A program made the translations under genes and the position numbers. The notes below the pieces were generated by a model. The model had not been told where the DNA came from. It made no database searches and saw only the letters and a list, made by a program, of their open reading frames with translations. Of a stretch of 6,195 bases of DNA, positions 1 to 5,780 are shown one piece after another (within the stretch, counting starts at the first letter, position 1; each line of letters begins with the position of its first letter). Source of the stretch: an uncultured Eubacteriales bacterium (GTDB lineage Bacteria > Bacillota > Clostridia > Lachnospirales > Lachnospiraceae); assembly GCA_900549105.1 (NCBI GenBank), contig URND01000149.1, positions 1 to 6,195 of the forward strand, in the 5' to 3' direction.

Positions 1-20
1 AGACCTTATAACTCATTACT

Positions 21-29
21 TGATATAAT
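21..29 (+). promoter_or_regulatory. extended -10 promoter-like motif
   Basis: TGATATAAT matches the extended -10 consensus TGnTATAAT exactly. No good -35 is visible: the bases 17 upstream read agacct. The region is A/T-rich, so a chance match is quite possible. A transcript from here would run through the hairpin at 69-97 and then antisense to the transposase remnant. No gene start follows on this strand, so its purpose is unknown. Confidence 0.2.
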
Positions 30-68
30 TTTTACAGACTTTTTTTCATAGTCCCAATAAAAATGATC

Positions 69-97
69 ATCGGAGACCAATGTGGCCTCCGATTTTC
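69..97. terminator. hairpin, possible terminator
   Basis: The arm atcggag (69-75) pairs with ctccgat (87-93), and after one mismatch three further pairs close a 3-base loop. On the plus strand the stem runs straight into TTTT. On the minus strand it is followed a few bases later by ATTTTTA. It may end minus-strand transcription coming from the nuclease gene and transposase remnant, or a short plus-strand transcript from the left edge. The U-tract is short in either direction, so termination is inferred from shape only. Confidence 0.4.
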
Positions 98-191
98 AGA
101 CACTGTCCCTTACTTTGTATTACAATTCGGATTTTAGGCATGTCAAGCAGGGCTGAATAATCCATCCTTGCTTTCCGAATCCCGTATATAA
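98..191. other. non-coding flank of transposase remnant
   Basis: This lies 3' of the transposase remnant on the minus strand. I see no open reading frame with a ribosome binding site, no RNA gene and no convincing IS terminal inverted repeat. A small palindrome, gacactgtc (about 101-110), is present but too short to interpret. If the remnant came from a whole IS256-family element, one element end should lie in or near here, but I cannot identify it from one copy. Confidence 0.4.
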
Positions 192-377
192 TCAGGATAG
201 CCTTCCCTCAAAGAAAATCTCTAAATGGGCATTGCCCCAGTCCTGGCGGTGACCAGTCCATTTTTCGTCAAAACTATCCAGTTCTGATAATGCGGGTTCT
301 TCGGTTGGTGCCGCGTACACGCGCTTCAGGTTGGCCATGAGTGGTCTGATATCCTTGTAGGGCACAAACAGCTTGCC
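192..377 (-). pseudogene. IS256-family transposase, C-terminal remnant with internal deletion
   Basis: Reading the minus strand gives about 61 residues ending in TGA at 194-192. They include VPYKDIRPLMANLK, RVYAAPTEEPALSELDSFDEKW, then TGHRQDWG and LEIFFEGRLS. I recognise the first block as the mid-to-late region and the second as the extreme C-terminus of IS256-family (mutator-type) transposases, which are usually about 400 residues. In intact members the two blocks are separated by roughly 60-70 residues carrying the SW..NW region and the last catalytic Glu (TTNAIE-type motif). Here they are joined in frame at about 258-263, at a Trp codon that both sides normally have (EKW and KKW), which suggests deletion between short similar sequences. 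The N-terminal two-thirds, with both catalytic Asp residues, is also absent, being replaced by the 3' end of the neighbouring nuclease gene. It has no start codon or ribosome binding site of its own and is surely inactive. Family assignment rests on recalled motifs; exact boundaries are uncertain. Confidence 0.75.
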
Positions 378-379
378 TT

Positions 380-1180
380 TTATGAAGCTAATTCACGAAT
401 TTTTTCTAGTGAGAGACCAGTATCTTCTGCAATCTCTTCAAGTGTACTTTTACCTCTTTTAAGCAGTCGTAACGCAATATCAACCGCTTTTCTGTACTCA
501 GTTTCATTTCTCATATCTTCCATAGCCTTGCACATTTCTCTCACTCCTTTCGGATTTTCTTTCAAATATCTGGTTCGTTCTGCCATCAAATCAAAGTTCA
601 TATCATCGGCATCTGTACAGTTAAAGTCATGCATCAGTTTTCCTATTTCCGAATCGCCGCGATATTCACCGTTTACATATAGAATATATGTTCCGTCATC
701 AAAAGGTTCCCCTGTTGTCATATTCATATTCTGGATTAGATAAACGGGTTCTCCTTTGCCGTAAAAGTCTTTTTCTGTAATGAAGATTGTGTAGGTATCG
801 GGAAGTTCTTTGAACTCTTGACTTGCATCGAGATTTTCTATATCCATTACGCTGGAATGGTATCTTGCTCTATGTGGCTCTGCGCCATGGTCTGCCCTTT
901 GTATTTCTAAATCATATTTTTTACCCGAATTATCCGACCCATACGCATCCAAACAAATCGATCTTGCACCCGTGACACGTTTCATGTCTGCCTGAGTTTC
1001 ACAAGATGTGATAATAAGGTCATTTTTCCCTGTGATGATCCTCAATACCATTTGCACAAGAGGAATATTCTTCCTGAATAATCCTCTCATAAAGTCATCA
1101 TCAATCGGTCTAAAACCTCGTAATCTCTGAAGGTCTTCCTGATGCTCACGTTCTCTTTTTTGCAGTTCAGTTTCGTTCAT
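380..1180 (-). CDS. Rpn family recombination-promoting nuclease / PD-(D/E)XK transposase-like protein
   Basis: A 266-residue protein of the PDDEXK_2 / Rpn family, DNA endonucleases related to the E. coli RpnA-E proteins that stimulate RecA-independent recombination. Visible hallmarks are RPIDDDFMRGLF near residues 24-35, LDAYGSD (catalytic Asp about 78), then DLEIQ (Glu 92, with Gln 94 in the usual Lys position, as is common in this family), RARYHSSVMD (104-113), LPDTYTIFITEKDFYG (about 126-141) and the PFDDGTYILYVNG strand pair. The C-terminus (RLLKRGKSTLEEIAEDTGLSLEKIREL) is the HTH-like tail typical of Clostridia members, so the 3' end looks complete. I chose the ATG at 1180-1178 because GGAGGT lies 7 bases upstream. 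A longer reading to 1264 adds 28 residues without a ribosome binding site and would run through the promoter-like motif. It stops next to the transposase remnant and is transcribed away from the regulator gene. Its biological role in this group of bacteria is poorly known. Confidence 0.85.
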   Translation of the reverse strand: MNETELQKREREHQEDLQRLRGFRPIDDDFMRGLFRKNIPLVQMVLRIITGKNDLIITSCETQADMKRVTGARSICLDAYGSDNSGKKYDLEIQRADHGAEPHRARYHSSVMDIENLDASQEFKELPDTYTIFITEKDFYGKGEPVYLIQNMNMTTGEPFDDGTYILYVNGEYRGDSEIGKLMHDFNCTDADDMNFDLMAERTRYLKENPKGVREMCKAMEDMRNETEYRKAVDIALRLLKRGKSTLEEIAEDTGLSLEKIRELAS

Positions 1181-1187
1181 TTGAACT

Positions 1188-1193
1188 ACCTCC
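1188..1193 (-). promoter_or_regulatory. ribosome binding site of nuclease gene
   Basis: On the minus strand this reads GGAGGT, a near-perfect anti-16S match, 7 bases before the ATG at 1180. It decides the start of the nuclease gene against the ATG at 1264, which lacks such a site. Confidence 0.8.
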
Positions 1194-1210
1194 AATTCCG
1201 TGTTCCTAAC

Positions 1211-1219
1211 AGTATACCA
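1211..1219 (-). promoter_or_regulatory. candidate extended -10 promoter of nuclease gene
   Basis: The minus strand reads TGGTATACT, which fits the extended -10 form TGnTATAAT with one mismatch. Transcription would start near 1204, leaving a leader of about 24 bases that contains the GGAGGT site. No clear -35 is visible, which is tolerated by extended -10 promoters. Placement is consistent with the chosen gene start. Confidence 0.45.
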
Positions 1220-1252
1220 TTTCAATTGTATCTTTAGCTTACTACAAAACTC

Positions 1253-1290
1253 TCTGACAGTCAACGAATATCATTTCGTTGACCGTTAGA
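1253..1290. repeat. 16-bp imperfect inverted repeat, candidate operator
   Basis: The left arm tctgacagtcaacgaa (1253-1268) and right arm ttcgttgaccgttaga (1275-1290) are complementary at 14 of 16 positions, the inner 9 without mismatch, around the 6-base spacer TATCAT. It sits between the divergent nuclease and regulator genes. No T-run follows on either strand, which speaks against a terminator and for a protein-binding site. The right arm contains TTGACC, the possible -35 of the regulator promoter. A smaller repeat with the same layout, agctt-TATGAT-aagct, lies at 1292-1307. The binding protein is unknown. Confidence 0.6.
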
Positions 1291-1307
1291 AAGCTTTATG
1301 ATAAGCT
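1279..1307 (+). promoter_or_regulatory. candidate promoter of AraC-family regulator gene
   Basis: TTGACC (1279-1284, five of six to TTGACA) is followed after exactly 17 bases by TAAGCT (1302-1307). That hexamer is weak but keeps the first, second and last consensus bases and is preceded by an extended TG at 1299-1300. Start of transcription would fall near 1314, about 64 bases before the ATG. The -35 lies within the right arm of the inverted repeat and the -10 within the smaller one, so occupancy of either would be expected to block it. Confidence 0.35.
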
Positions 1308-1377
1308 ATAGCCATAATAGTTTAGCGAGTAATACGATGGGTATCAATTTGGTTATTTGAAAGGAGGGCGAGATGAT

Positions 1378-2283
1378 ATGGCGCAGGGTTTATTTGCAAA
1401 TTCATCTATCGGCTCTCCTCGTATTATTTATACGCCGTCATCTTTCGCCCGTTCCGCTCTTATCCATTTGCAGGAAACGGGTACGCTGCAGGCAACGTAT
1501 CCCCACAAAAGTGAAAGAAGCGGCTTAAGTTCTTTTCTCTTTTTTATGGTTGTTGATGGCGAAGGACGACTCACTTATGATGGAGAGGTATATGAACTGC
1601 GAAAAGGTGACTGTGTATTCATCGATTGTAAGAAGGCTTACAGTCATGAAACGGGTAGAACTTTGGATAGTTTTGATGCAGATGATCAGACAGAGGCTCT
1701 CTGGTCTCTCCAATGGTGCCATTTTTATGGACCGAATATGAATGCGATCTATCATAAATATCAGGAACGGGGCGGCCGGCCCGTGTTTCAAACTGGACAT
1801 TTATCTGCCTATCGTAAAATTCTTGATGAGCTTTATCAGATAGCCGGGTCCGATGATTATGTCCGGGATATGCGTATTCATGAGAGGTTGTCATCGCTGC
1901 TCATCCTTCTGATGGAGGACGCATGGCAGGATAATGATAAAACTTCTTTGGTGACAACACATAATGGAACTGTGGATATCCAATCTGTTCGGGATTATCT
2001 TGACAGCAATTTTACCCAGAAGATTACATTGGATGAGCTTGCGAATCTTTTTTATATCAATAAGTATTATCTTCTTACACTTTTTAAAGAACGTTATGGA
2101 GTGACGATTAATGTTTATCTAAATCAGGTACGGGTCACCTATGTGAAACAACAGCTTCGGTTTACAGATAAAACAGTGGAAACGTTGGCGATGGAATTAA
2201 ATATTGAGCCGACCTATTTGTCCAGGCTTTTTAAAAAAGTGGAGGGCATGACGCCAAGTGAGTACAGAAGACAGTGGAATTGA
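1378..2283 (+). CDS. AraC family transcriptional regulator
   Basis: A 301-residue regulator with the usual two-part AraC layout. The N-terminal half is a cupin-like sensing domain, clearest in FFMVVDGEGRLTYDGEVYEL with RKGDCVFID following (about 55-83), expected to bind a small ligand, often a sugar. The C-terminal half (about 198-301) is the paired helix-turn-helix DNA-binding domain: first HTH ITLDELANLFYINKYYLLTLFK (216-237), second HTH VETLAMELNIEPTYLSRLFKK (267-287), then the family signature ending GMTPSEYRRQ. Length is normal for the family. The ATG at 1378 is preferred because AAGGAGG (1361-1367) lies 10 bases upstream; an in-frame TTG at 1357 sits in front of that site and would translate it. 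It is transcribed divergently from the nuclease gene and toward the GDP-fucose genes, but a strong terminator separates it from them. It may control that operon, itself, or a target elsewhere; the sequence does not decide. The ligand is unknown. Confidence 0.93.
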   Translation: MAQGLFANSSIGSPRIIYTPSSFARSALIHLQETGTLQATYPHKSERSGLSSFLFFMVVDGEGRLTYDGEVYELRKGDCVFIDCKKAYSHETGRTLDSFDADDQTEALWSLQWCHFYGPNMNAIYHKYQERGGRPVFQTGHLSAYRKILDELYQIAGSDDYVRDMRIHERLSSLLILLMEDAWQDNDKTSLVTTHNGTVDIQSVRDYLDSNFTQKITLDELANLFYINKYYLLTLFKERYGVTINVYLNQVRVTYVKQQLRFTDKTVETLAMELNIEPTYLSRLFKKVEGMTPSEYRRQWN

Positions 2284-2311
2284 AACTGCAATTATAGATT
2301 AAATGGGGTAT

Positions 2312-2371
2312 AGAGACGGCATGATATTGGAAAAATGAATCCCAATATTGTGCAGTCTCTTTTTGTTTTTT
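2312..2371 (+). terminator. strong rho-independent terminator after regulator gene
   Basis: A 19-bp stem is formed by agagacggcatgatattgg (2312-2330) and ccaatattgtgcagtctct (2342-2360): 16 Watson-Crick pairs, two G-U pairs and one mismatch, with an 11-base loop. TTTTGTTTTTT follows at once (2361-2371). It lies 28 bases after the regulator stop codon and should insulate the downstream operon from regulator transcription. Confidence 0.9.
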
Positions 2372-2376
2372 GCCTA

Positions 2377-2405
2377 TTCACAGAAAAAGTCAATTTTGAT
2401 AATAT
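2377..2405 (+). promoter_or_regulatory. candidate promoter of GDP-fucose operon
   Basis: TTCACA (2377-2382, five of six to TTGACA) and TAATAT (2400-2405, four of six) are separated by exactly 17 bases, and an extended TG stands at 2397-2398. It begins only 6 bases after the T-run of the preceding terminator, so the operon would need its own promoter just here. Transcription would start near 2412, leaving a leader of about 47 bases with AAAGGAG (2442-2448) 10 bases before the gmd ATG. I see no riboswitch or attenuator in this short leader. Confidence 0.5.
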
Positions 2406-2458
2406 ATAGATAAGTTATAAATATTAGTAAAGAAAATGAGCAAAGGAGAAATAAAAAT

Positions 2459-3511
2459 ATGAGTAAAATAGCATTGATTACCGGGATTACCGGTCAGGAT
2501 GGTTCCTATTTGGCGGAATTCCTGCTGGAAAAGGGATATGAAGTACATGGTATTACCCGTAGGGCATCGGTTTCAAACACCAGCCGTATCGATCATCTGA
2601 TGGGAAAGATTACCCTTCATGATGGAGACCTTTCGGATTCGTCTTCCCTTATTCGGATTATCAATATTGTGCAGCCGGATGAAATTTATAATCTGGCAGC
2701 TCAGAGTCATGTGCAGGTGTCCTTTGATGTGCCGGAGTATTCCGGTGATGTGGATGCCATTGGTGTTCTCCGTATTCTGGAAGCTGTCCGTATTCTGGGG
2801 CTGACGAAGAAAACGAAAATATATCAGGCCTCAACTTCGGAACTGTATGGAAAGGTTGAAGAGGTTCCGCAGAGGGAAACGACACCGTTTCATCCGTATT
2901 CGCCTTATGCTGTGGCCAAGCAGTATGGATTCTGGATTACCAAAGAATATCGTGAGGCCTATGACATGTTTGCTGTCAATGGAATCCTGTTTAACCATGA
3001 ATCTGAGCGCCGCGGTGAGAACTTTGTAACCCGGAAAATCACACTGGCGGCCGGTCGTATTGCGGAAGGGCTGCAGGATCATTTGGAACTCGGCAATATG
3101 GATTCGCTGCGTGACTGGGGTTATGCAAAGGATTATGTTGAATGCATGTGGCTTATTATGCAGCAGGACGAACCGGATGACTTTGTTATTGCAACTGGTG
3201 TCCAGCATACAGTCCGTGATTTTACAGAAAAAGCTTTTGCTGCCAATGGCATCACGATTCGTTGGGAGGGCTCTGGCCTTGATGAGAAAGGATATGATGC
3301 GGAAACCGGAAAGATGCTTGTATGCGTGAATCCGGAATGGTTCCGGCCAACGGATGTAGATAACCTTTGGGGGGATCCGACAAAAGCAAAGACGGTTCTT
3401 GGATGGAATCCTCAGAAGACCAGTTATGAGGAACTTATTGATATTATGGCCAAGCATGACCGTAAGCTGGCAAGGCAGGAAAAAGCAATGAAGGAGGCGG
3501 CTGAAAAATGA
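2459..3511 (+). CDS. gmd: GDP-mannose 4,6-dehydratase
   Basis: A 350-residue cytoplasmic enzyme of the extended short-chain dehydrogenase/reductase group that converts GDP-D-mannose to GDP-4-keto-6-deoxy-D-mannose, the first committed step to GDP-L-fucose (or GDP-rhamnose, GDP-perosamine). The NADP-binding glycine motif is GITGQDG (9-15), followed by HGITRRAS. Catalytic residues are visible as T126 and E128 in ASTSELYG, with Y150 and K154 in SPYAVAK. The block FNHESERRGENFVTRKIT (178-195) and DSLRDWGYAKDYVECMW (215-231) are family signatures that bind nucleotide sugar and form the oligomer interface. The C-terminal part has FRPTDVDNLWGDPTKAK, also typical. Length is normal. The ATG has a good ribosome binding site. 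It opens the operon, and its stop overlaps the start of the fcl gene by four bases (ATGA), so the two are probably translationally coupled. Identity is secure. Confidence 0.97.
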   Translation: MSKIALITGITGQDGSYLAEFLLEKGYEVHGITRRASVSNTSRIDHLMGKITLHDGDLSDSSSLIRIINIVQPDEIYNLAAQSHVQVSFDVPEYSGDVDAIGVLRILEAVRILGLTKKTKIYQASTSELYGKVEEVPQRETTPFHPYSPYAVAKQYGFWITKEYREAYDMFAVNGILFNHESERRGENFVTRKITLAAGRIAEGLQDHLELGNMDSLRDWGYAKDYVECMWLIMQQDEPDDFVIATGVQHTVRDFTEKAFAANGITIRWEGSGLDEKGYDAETGKMLVCVNPEWFRPTDVDNLWGDPTKAKTVLGWNPQKTSYEELIDIMAKHDRKLARQEKAMKEAAEK

Positions 3512-4452
3512 TGGAGAAAAACGCAAAAATTTATGTTGCCGGACATCGGGGCATGGTAGGTTCGGCCATTGTTCGTGAATTGCAGCGCCAGGGCTATACG
3601 AATATCATTACGCGTACACATAAGGAGCTTGACCTTTGCCGTCAGGATGCCGTGGAGCAGTTCTTTGCCGAGGAGAAGCCGGAATATGTATTTCTTGCTG
3701 CCGCAAAGGTTGGCGGTATTATAGCAAACCAGAGTGCGCTGGCAGATTTTATGTATGAAAATATGATTTTGGAGATGAATGTGATTCACTCCGCCTGGAA
3801 AAACGGCTGTAAAAAAATGGAATTCTTAGGCTCTTCCTGCATTTATCCGCGTATGGCGCCTCAGCCTATGCCGGAAAGCTGTCTGTTGACCAGCGAGCTG
3901 GAAAAGACGAATGAGGCCTATGCGCTGGCGAAAATCAGTGGTTTAAAGTATTGTGAATTTTTAAATAAGCAGTATGGGACGGATTATATTTCTGTCATGC
4001 CTACGAATCTTTATGGGCCGAATGACAATTATCATCCAACCCACAGCCATGTGCTTCCTGCGCTGATTCGCCGTTTTCATGAAGCAAAGGTGGAAGGAAA
4101 AGAGTCTGTGACCTGTTGGGGTGACGGTTCTCCGTTGCGGGAATTTTTATATGTGGATGATCTTGCGAACCTGTGTGTATTTTTGATGAATAATTACAGC
4201 GGAGATGAAACGGTAAATGCCGGTACCGGCAAGGAGCTGACGATTAAAGAGTTGACCGAGTTGGTTGCAAGGGTGGTTGGTTACACCGGAAAAATTGAGT
4301 GGGATACAACAAAGCCGAATGGCACTCCGCGTAAGCTGCTGGATGTCAGCAAGGCTACCCGGCTGGGCTGGACATATAAAACGGAACTGGAAGAAGGTAT
4401 CCGTCTCTCCTATGAGGACTTTTTGAACAACCCTATGAGGGCTGAAAGATAA
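3508..4452 (+). CDS. fcl: GDP-L-fucose synthase
   Basis: A 314-residue SDR enzyme (also called WcaG) that epimerises GDP-4-keto-6-deoxymannose at C3 and C5 and reduces it with NADPH to GDP-L-fucose. The Rossmann motif is GHRGMVG (12-18). The active site appears as LGSSCIYP (S109 and C111), Y138 and K142 in EAYALAK, and H181 in HSHVLP, matching the known catalytic Ser, Cys, Tyr, Lys and His of the E. coli enzyme with a two-residue shift. NLYGPNDNYHP and LREFLYVDDLA are further family marks. AAGGAGG at 3491-3497, inside the end of gmd, serves the ATG at 3508; a second ATG directly follows at 3511 and could also be used. The four-base overlap with gmd makes GDP-L-fucose, rather than another 6-deoxyhexose, the expected product of the pair. 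Complete and without defects. Confidence 0.97.
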   Translation: MMEKNAKIYVAGHRGMVGSAIVRELQRQGYTNIITRTHKELDLCRQDAVEQFFAEEKPEYVFLAAAKVGGIIANQSALADFMYENMILEMNVIHSAWKNGCKKMEFLGSSCIYPRMAPQPMPESCLLTSELEKTNEAYALAKISGLKYCEFLNKQYGTDYISVMPTNLYGPNDNYHPTHSHVLPALIRRFHEAKVEGKESVTCWGDGSPLREFLYVDDLANLCVFLMNNYSGDETVNAGTGKELTIKELTELVARVVGYTGKIEWDTTKPNGTPRKLLDVSKATRLGWTYKTELEEGIRLSYEDFLNNPMRAER

Positions 4453-4466
4453 AGGAGAATAAGTAT

Positions 4467-5780
4467 ATGAATATCGTATTATTATCCGGCGGTTCCGGCA
4501 AACGATTATGGCCTCTGTCCAATGATATCCGTTCGAAACAGTTTATTAAAATTTTTAAAAATGCTGATGGAAGCTATGAATCGATGGTGCAGCGGGTTTA
4601 TCGCCAAATTCGAAAAGTGGATGCCGAAGCCACTGTAACGATTGCGACCAGTAAAACCCAGGTATCTGCAATTCATAACCAGTTAGGAGAAGAAGTCGGC
4701 ATTTCTGTGGAGCCATGTCGGAGAGACACATTTCCGGCCATTGCTCTTGCTACGGCATATCTGGTTGATGTGCAGGGCGTAAGCCCGGAAGAGTCCGTAG
4801 TTGTCTGCCCGGTGGACCCATATGTGGAAGATGATTATTTTGAGGCATTGAAAAAGCTTTCTGATCAGGCGGATAAGGGGGAAGCCAATCTTGTTTTGAT
4901 GGGTATTGAGCCAACCTACCCTTCTGAAAAGTACGGTTATATTATCCCGGACAGCTCAGAAGAAACGGCATCGGTTTCTACTTTCAGGGAAAAACCAACG
5001 GCTGAAGTGGCTGCGGAATATATCCGTCAGGGGGCGCTTTGGAATGGCGGAGTCTTTGCCTACAAGCTGAAATATGTATTAAACAAAGCACATGAGTTAA
5101 TTAATTTTAAGGATTATCAGGATTTGTTTGAAAAATACGATACGCTGACAAAAATTTCTTTTGACTATGCTGTCGTAGAGAAGGAAGATAAAATACAGGT
5201 CATGCGTTTCGCAGGCCAGTGGAAAGATTTGGGTACATGGAATACGCTGACTGAAGCAATGGAAGAAGGCAGTGTCGGCCAGGCCATGATGAATGAGAAT
5301 TGTCAAAATGTTCATGTTATCAATGAACTGAATGTTCCGATACTTGCTATGGGACTGCATGATGTGGTGATTTCCGCTTCGCCGGAGGGAATTCTTGTGA
5401 GTGATAAGGAGCAGAGTTCTTATATCAAGCCTTTTGTGGATGAGATTGATCAGCAGATTATGTTTGCAGAAAAAAGTTGGGGAAGCTTCCGCGTGCTGGA
5501 TGTGGAGGATGAGAGTCTGACTATAAAAGTTACATTAAATGCCGGTCACAGCATGAATTACCATAGTCATCAGAATCGGGATGAGGTTTGGGTTGTGACT
5601 TCGGGCAACGGGCGGACAATTGTCGATGGTATGGAGCAGCCGGTAAAAGCCGGCGATGTGGTGACGATGCAGGCCGGATGCCGCCACACGATTATTGCCG
5701 GGAGTGAATTGAAGCTGGTGGAAGTCCAGCTTGGCAAGGAGATTTCTGTCCATGATAAACAGAAGTATGTGCTTGAATAA
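4467..5780 (+). CDS. manC: mannose-1-phosphate guanylyltransferase with C-terminal cupin (type II PMI-like) domain
   Basis: A 437-residue protein that should make GDP-D-mannose from mannose-1-phosphate and GTP, supplying Gmd. Residues 1 to about 270 form a nucleotidyltransferase domain: GGSGKRLWPLS (8-18), SKQF (23-26), VEPCRRDTFPAIALA (81-95), CPVDPYVED (114-122), FREKP (173-177), LWNGGVFAYK (191-200) and WKDLGTW (252-258). A linker with beta-strand repeats leads to a cupin domain (about 335-437) with NYHSHQNRDEVWVVTSG (H366, H368, E373) and GCRHTI (H407), the expected metal ligands of type II phosphomannose isomerases. It is somewhat shorter than ManC of enterobacteria (about 470-480). Several motifs differ from the standard forms (GKR for GTR, EPCRRDTFPA for EPxGRNTAPA, VDP for SDH), so substrate range or a subfamily difference is possible. 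AAAGGAG overlapping the fcl stop lies 9 bases before the ATG; the gap to fcl is 14 bases. Whether the cupin isomerises mannose-6-phosphate is unproven. Confidence 0.85.
   Translation: MNIVLLSGGSGKRLWPLSNDIRSKQFIKIFKNADGSYESMVQRVYRQIRKVDAEATVTIATSKTQVSAIHNQLGEEVGISVEPCRRDTFPAIALATAYLVDVQGVSPEESVVVCPVDPYVEDDYFEALKKLSDQADKGEANLVLMGIEPTYPSEKYGYIIPDSSEETASVSTFREKPTAEVAAEYIRQGALWNGGVFAYKLKYVLNKAHELINFKDYQDLFEKYDTLTKISFDYAVVEKEDKIQVMRFAGQWKDLGTWNTLTEAMEEGSVGQAMMNENCQNVHVINELNVPILAMGLHDVVISASPEGILVSDKEQSSYIKPFVDEIDQQIMFAEKSWGSFRVLDVEDESLTIKVTLNAGHSMNYHSHQNRDEVWVVTSGNGRTIVDGMEQPVKAGDVVTMQAGCRHTIIAGSELKLVEVQLGKEISVHDKQKYVLE

Noticed and set aside
1181..1264. A 28-residue N-terminal extension of the nuclease starting at 1264.
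   Set aside because: No ribosome binding site precedes that ATG, while GGAGGT stands at the right distance from the ATG at 1180, and the added region contains the promoter-like motif.
1253..1290. Inverted repeat as a bidirectional terminator between the divergent genes.
   Set aside because: The genes point away from it, and no T-run follows either arm.
1357..1377. Regulator start at the TTG at 1357.
   Set aside because: It precedes and would translate the AAGGAGG site that clearly serves the ATG at 1378.
3001..3030. Gmd has HESERRGE where the familiar proteobacterial form is HESPRRGE, suggesting an active-site change.
   Set aside because: As far as I recall, the Glu variant is common in Gmd of Firmicutes, and all catalytic residues (T126, E128, Y150, K154) are present.
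2831..3526. A long minus-strand open frame (231 codons) opposite gmd.
   Set aside because: It is antisense to a well-conserved enzyme gene, has no ribosome binding site or recognisable domain, and is a frame shadow.
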